From positions 1-7,954 of the forward strand of contig CAJKFC010000085.1 in the NCBI GenBank assembly GCA_905199135.1: a stretch of DNA of 7,954 bases, written 5' to 3'. Of this stretch, positions 6,653 to 7,954 are shown piece by piece (position 1 is the stretch's first letter; each line of letters begins with the position of its first letter). The stretch comes from an uncultured Eubacteriales bacterium. Its GTDB lineage: Bacteria; Bacillota; Clostridia; Oscillospirales; Butyricicoccaceae. Position numbers and translations under genes: made by a program. The notes under the pieces were generated by a model. It was not told where the DNA came from. It ran no database searches and saw nothing but the letters and a program-made list of their open reading frames with translations.

Positions 6653-7954
6653 ATGGTTCACTTTACAGTGAAGGAGCTCACACTCAAAGGCAAGGAGCTT
6701 GTGGGACAAAAGGTTTTACTGAAAGGCTGGGTCAGAACAACCCGCGATGTAAAGGCGTGCGTGTTCGTAGAACTCAACGACGGATCTATTATCAAGAATG
6801 TACAGGTTGTCGCCAATAATAATACCGATGTCTACAACATAGCCGCAAATCTCGGAGTGGGAGCTGCGATCATTGTAGAAGGCACAATCGTCGAATCACC
6901 GAACAAGGGTCAGGAAATAGAAGTGGTGGCAGAGAACATTCTGATAGAGGGCGACTGTCCGTCCGACTACCCCCTTCAGAAAAAGCGCCACAGCGTGGAG
7001 TATCTGCGCACCATCCAGCACCTGCGGCCCCGCACCAACCTGTTCTCCGCCGCCTTCCGGGTGCGCAGCGTGGCCGCCCACGCCATCCACACCTTCTTCC
7101 AGGACCGGGGCTTCGTCTACGTCCACACCCCCATCATCACTGCCAGCGACTGTGAGGGCGCCGGCGAGATGTTCCAGGTGACCACCCTGGACGTGAACAA
7201 TCCCCCTCGTCTGCCCGATGGCAGCGTGGACTGGTCTCAGGATTTCTTCGGCAAGCGGGCCAACCTCACCGTATCCGGCCAGCTCAACGCGGAGAACTTC
7301 GCCATGGCCTTCGGCAGCGTGTACACCTTCGGCCCCACCTTCCGGGCGGAGAACTCCAACACCCAGCGCCACGCCGCCGAGTTCTGGATGATCGAGCCGG
7401 AGATGGCCTTCTGCGACCTGGCCGGGGACATGGACGTGGCCGAGGCCATGATCAAGCACATCATCACCCGGGTGCTGGAGCGCTGCCCGGATGAGATCAA
7501 CTTCTTCAACAGCTTCGTGGACAAGGGGCTCAAGGCCCGGCTGGAGCATGTGGCCACCTCCGATTTCGCCCGGGTCAGCTATACCGAGGCGGTGGAGATC
7601 CTGAAAAAGCACAACGACAGGTTCGAGTACCGGGTGGACTGGGGCACGGACCTGCAAACGGAGCACGAACGGTATCTGACGGAGCAGATCTATCAGCGTC
7701 CTGTGTTCGTCACCGACTATCCCAAGGAGATCAAGGCGTTTTATATGCGCCTGAACGACGACGGCAAAACCGTGGCCGCGGCGGACTGCCTGGTGCCCGG
7801 CATCGGCGAGATCATCGGCGGCAGTCAGCGCGAGGAGCGGCTGGACATGCTGGAGGCGCGCATCCGGGAGCTGGGCATGAAGCCCGAGGACTACTGGTGG
7901 TACTGCGACCTGCGGCGCTATGGCAGCTGCCGTCACGCAGGCTTTGGCCTGGGC
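6653..7954 (+). CDS. asnS: Asparaginyl-tRNA synthetase (AsnRS), 3'-truncated by the window edge; composition chimera
   Basis: Class IIb cytoplasmic synthetase that charges tRNA-Asn with asparagine using ATP. 434 codons are open to the last base; the family is about 460-466 aa, so roughly 30 residues are missing, including the motif 3 arginine. The start ATG has AGAAGG (6640-6645) seven bases upstream. Residues 1 to about 100 form the N-terminal OB-fold that reads the anticodon. The YPLQKKRHS linker motif is at 106-114. The catalytic domain includes FVYVHTPIITASDCEGAGEM (from 154), the SQDFFGK and NLTVSGQLNAE segments, motif 2 FRAENSNTQRH (from 230) and the beginning of motif 3, HAGFGLG (428-434). 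FRAENSNT and the motif order separate it from AspRS and LysRS. About 48% of bases are G/C in the first third against about 66% after 7020. ATA, GTA, ACA and GAA are common in the first part and nearly absent later, with no break in frame. No T-box leader is seen. Confidence 0.95.
   Translation, partial: MVHFTVKELTLKGKELVGQKVLLKGWVRTTRDVKACVFVELNDGSIIKNVQVVANNNTDVYNIAANLGVGAAIIVEGTIVESPNKGQEIEVVAENILIEGDCPSDYPLQKKRHSVEYLRTIQHLRPRTNLFSAAFRVRSVAAHAIHTFFQDRGFVYVHTPIITASDCEGAGEMFQVTTLDVNNPPRLPDGSVDWSQDFFGKRANLTVSGQLNAENFAMAFGSVYTFGPTFRAENSNTQRHAAEFWMIEPEMAFCDLAGDMDVAEAMIKHIITRVLERCPDEINFFNSFVDKGLKARLEHVATSDFARVSYTEAVEILKKHNDRFEYRVDWGTDLQTEHERYLTEQIYQRPVFVTDYPKEIKAFYMRLNDDGKTVAAADCLVPGIGEIIGGSQREERLDMLEARIRELGMKPEDYWWYCDLRRYGSCRHAGFGLG
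6974..7010 (+). other. Composition and codon-usage breakpoint inside asnS
   Basis: By hand count, 6661-6960 has 143 of 300 G/C and 7021-7320 has 198 of 300. The 60 bases between (6961-7020) have 35. The last host-like codons are CTT CAG AAA AAG (6974-6985). From about 6995 nearly every codon ends in G or C, and arginine becomes CGG/CGC. The exact crossover is not resolvable because the motif YPLQKKRHS is conserved on both sides. No repeat, target-site duplication or mobile gene is seen at the switch. Confidence 0.75.

Noticed and set aside
6583..6819. 78-codon frame overlapping the asnS start
   Set aside because: Different frame from the well-supported asnS N-terminus; no ribosome binding site and it begins within the promoter region.
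6896..7936. 346-codon minus-strand frame opposite asnS
   Set aside because: It arises from the GC-rich codons of asnS on the other strand; rich in His, Val, Gly and Leu with no domain.

Overview
The window reads as ordinary chromosomal DNA of a bacterium in the class Clostridia, probably a gut Oscillospiraceae/Ruminococcaceae-type organism. This placement is an inference from the wording of the EF-G and EF-Tu proteins, the strong AGGAGG-type ribosome binding sites, the very AT-rich intergenic regions and the moderate GC of the genes. No rRNA or tRNA gene, CRISPR array, insertion sequence or phage gene is visible.

Layout. Positions 1-1799 hold the 3' part of fusA (elongation factor G), whose start lies before the window. 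tuf (EF-Tu) follows on the same strand at 1898-3097. It has its own good sigma-A-type promoter in the gap and a strong hairpin terminator after it. A soluble metallopeptidase-like DUF885 protein follows at 3182-4834. It converges on murC (4894-6261, minus strand), and the two share one symmetric terminator at 4836-4863. The 391 bases upstream of murC are strongly AT-rich and contain divergent promoters for murC (left) and asnS (right). asnS (asparaginyl-tRNA synthetase) starts at 6653 and runs off the right end, missing about 30 C-terminal residues.

Functionally these are housekeeping genes: translation elongation (fusA, tuf), tRNA charging (asnS), peptidoglycan precursor synthesis (murC) and probable intracellular peptide turnover (DUF885). 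fusA-tuf is the end of a classical str operon. The other genes appear to be separate transcription units.

The most notable feature is inside asnS. Its first ~320 bases have the composition and codons of the rest of the window (143 of 300 bases G/C at 6661-6960). From about 6975-7010 it switches abruptly to GC-rich, GCC/CTG/ACC/GTG-dominated sequence (198 of 300 at 7021-7320). The protein nevertheless reads without a gap as a complete AsnS. The switch lies in a strongly conserved protein motif at the junction between the tRNA-anticodon-binding OB-fold and the catalytic domain. Either this is a recombinant, domain-swapped synthetase gene, or it is an assembly join between two organisms at a conserved stretch. 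The sequence alone cannot decide. I found no convincing novel multi-gene system.
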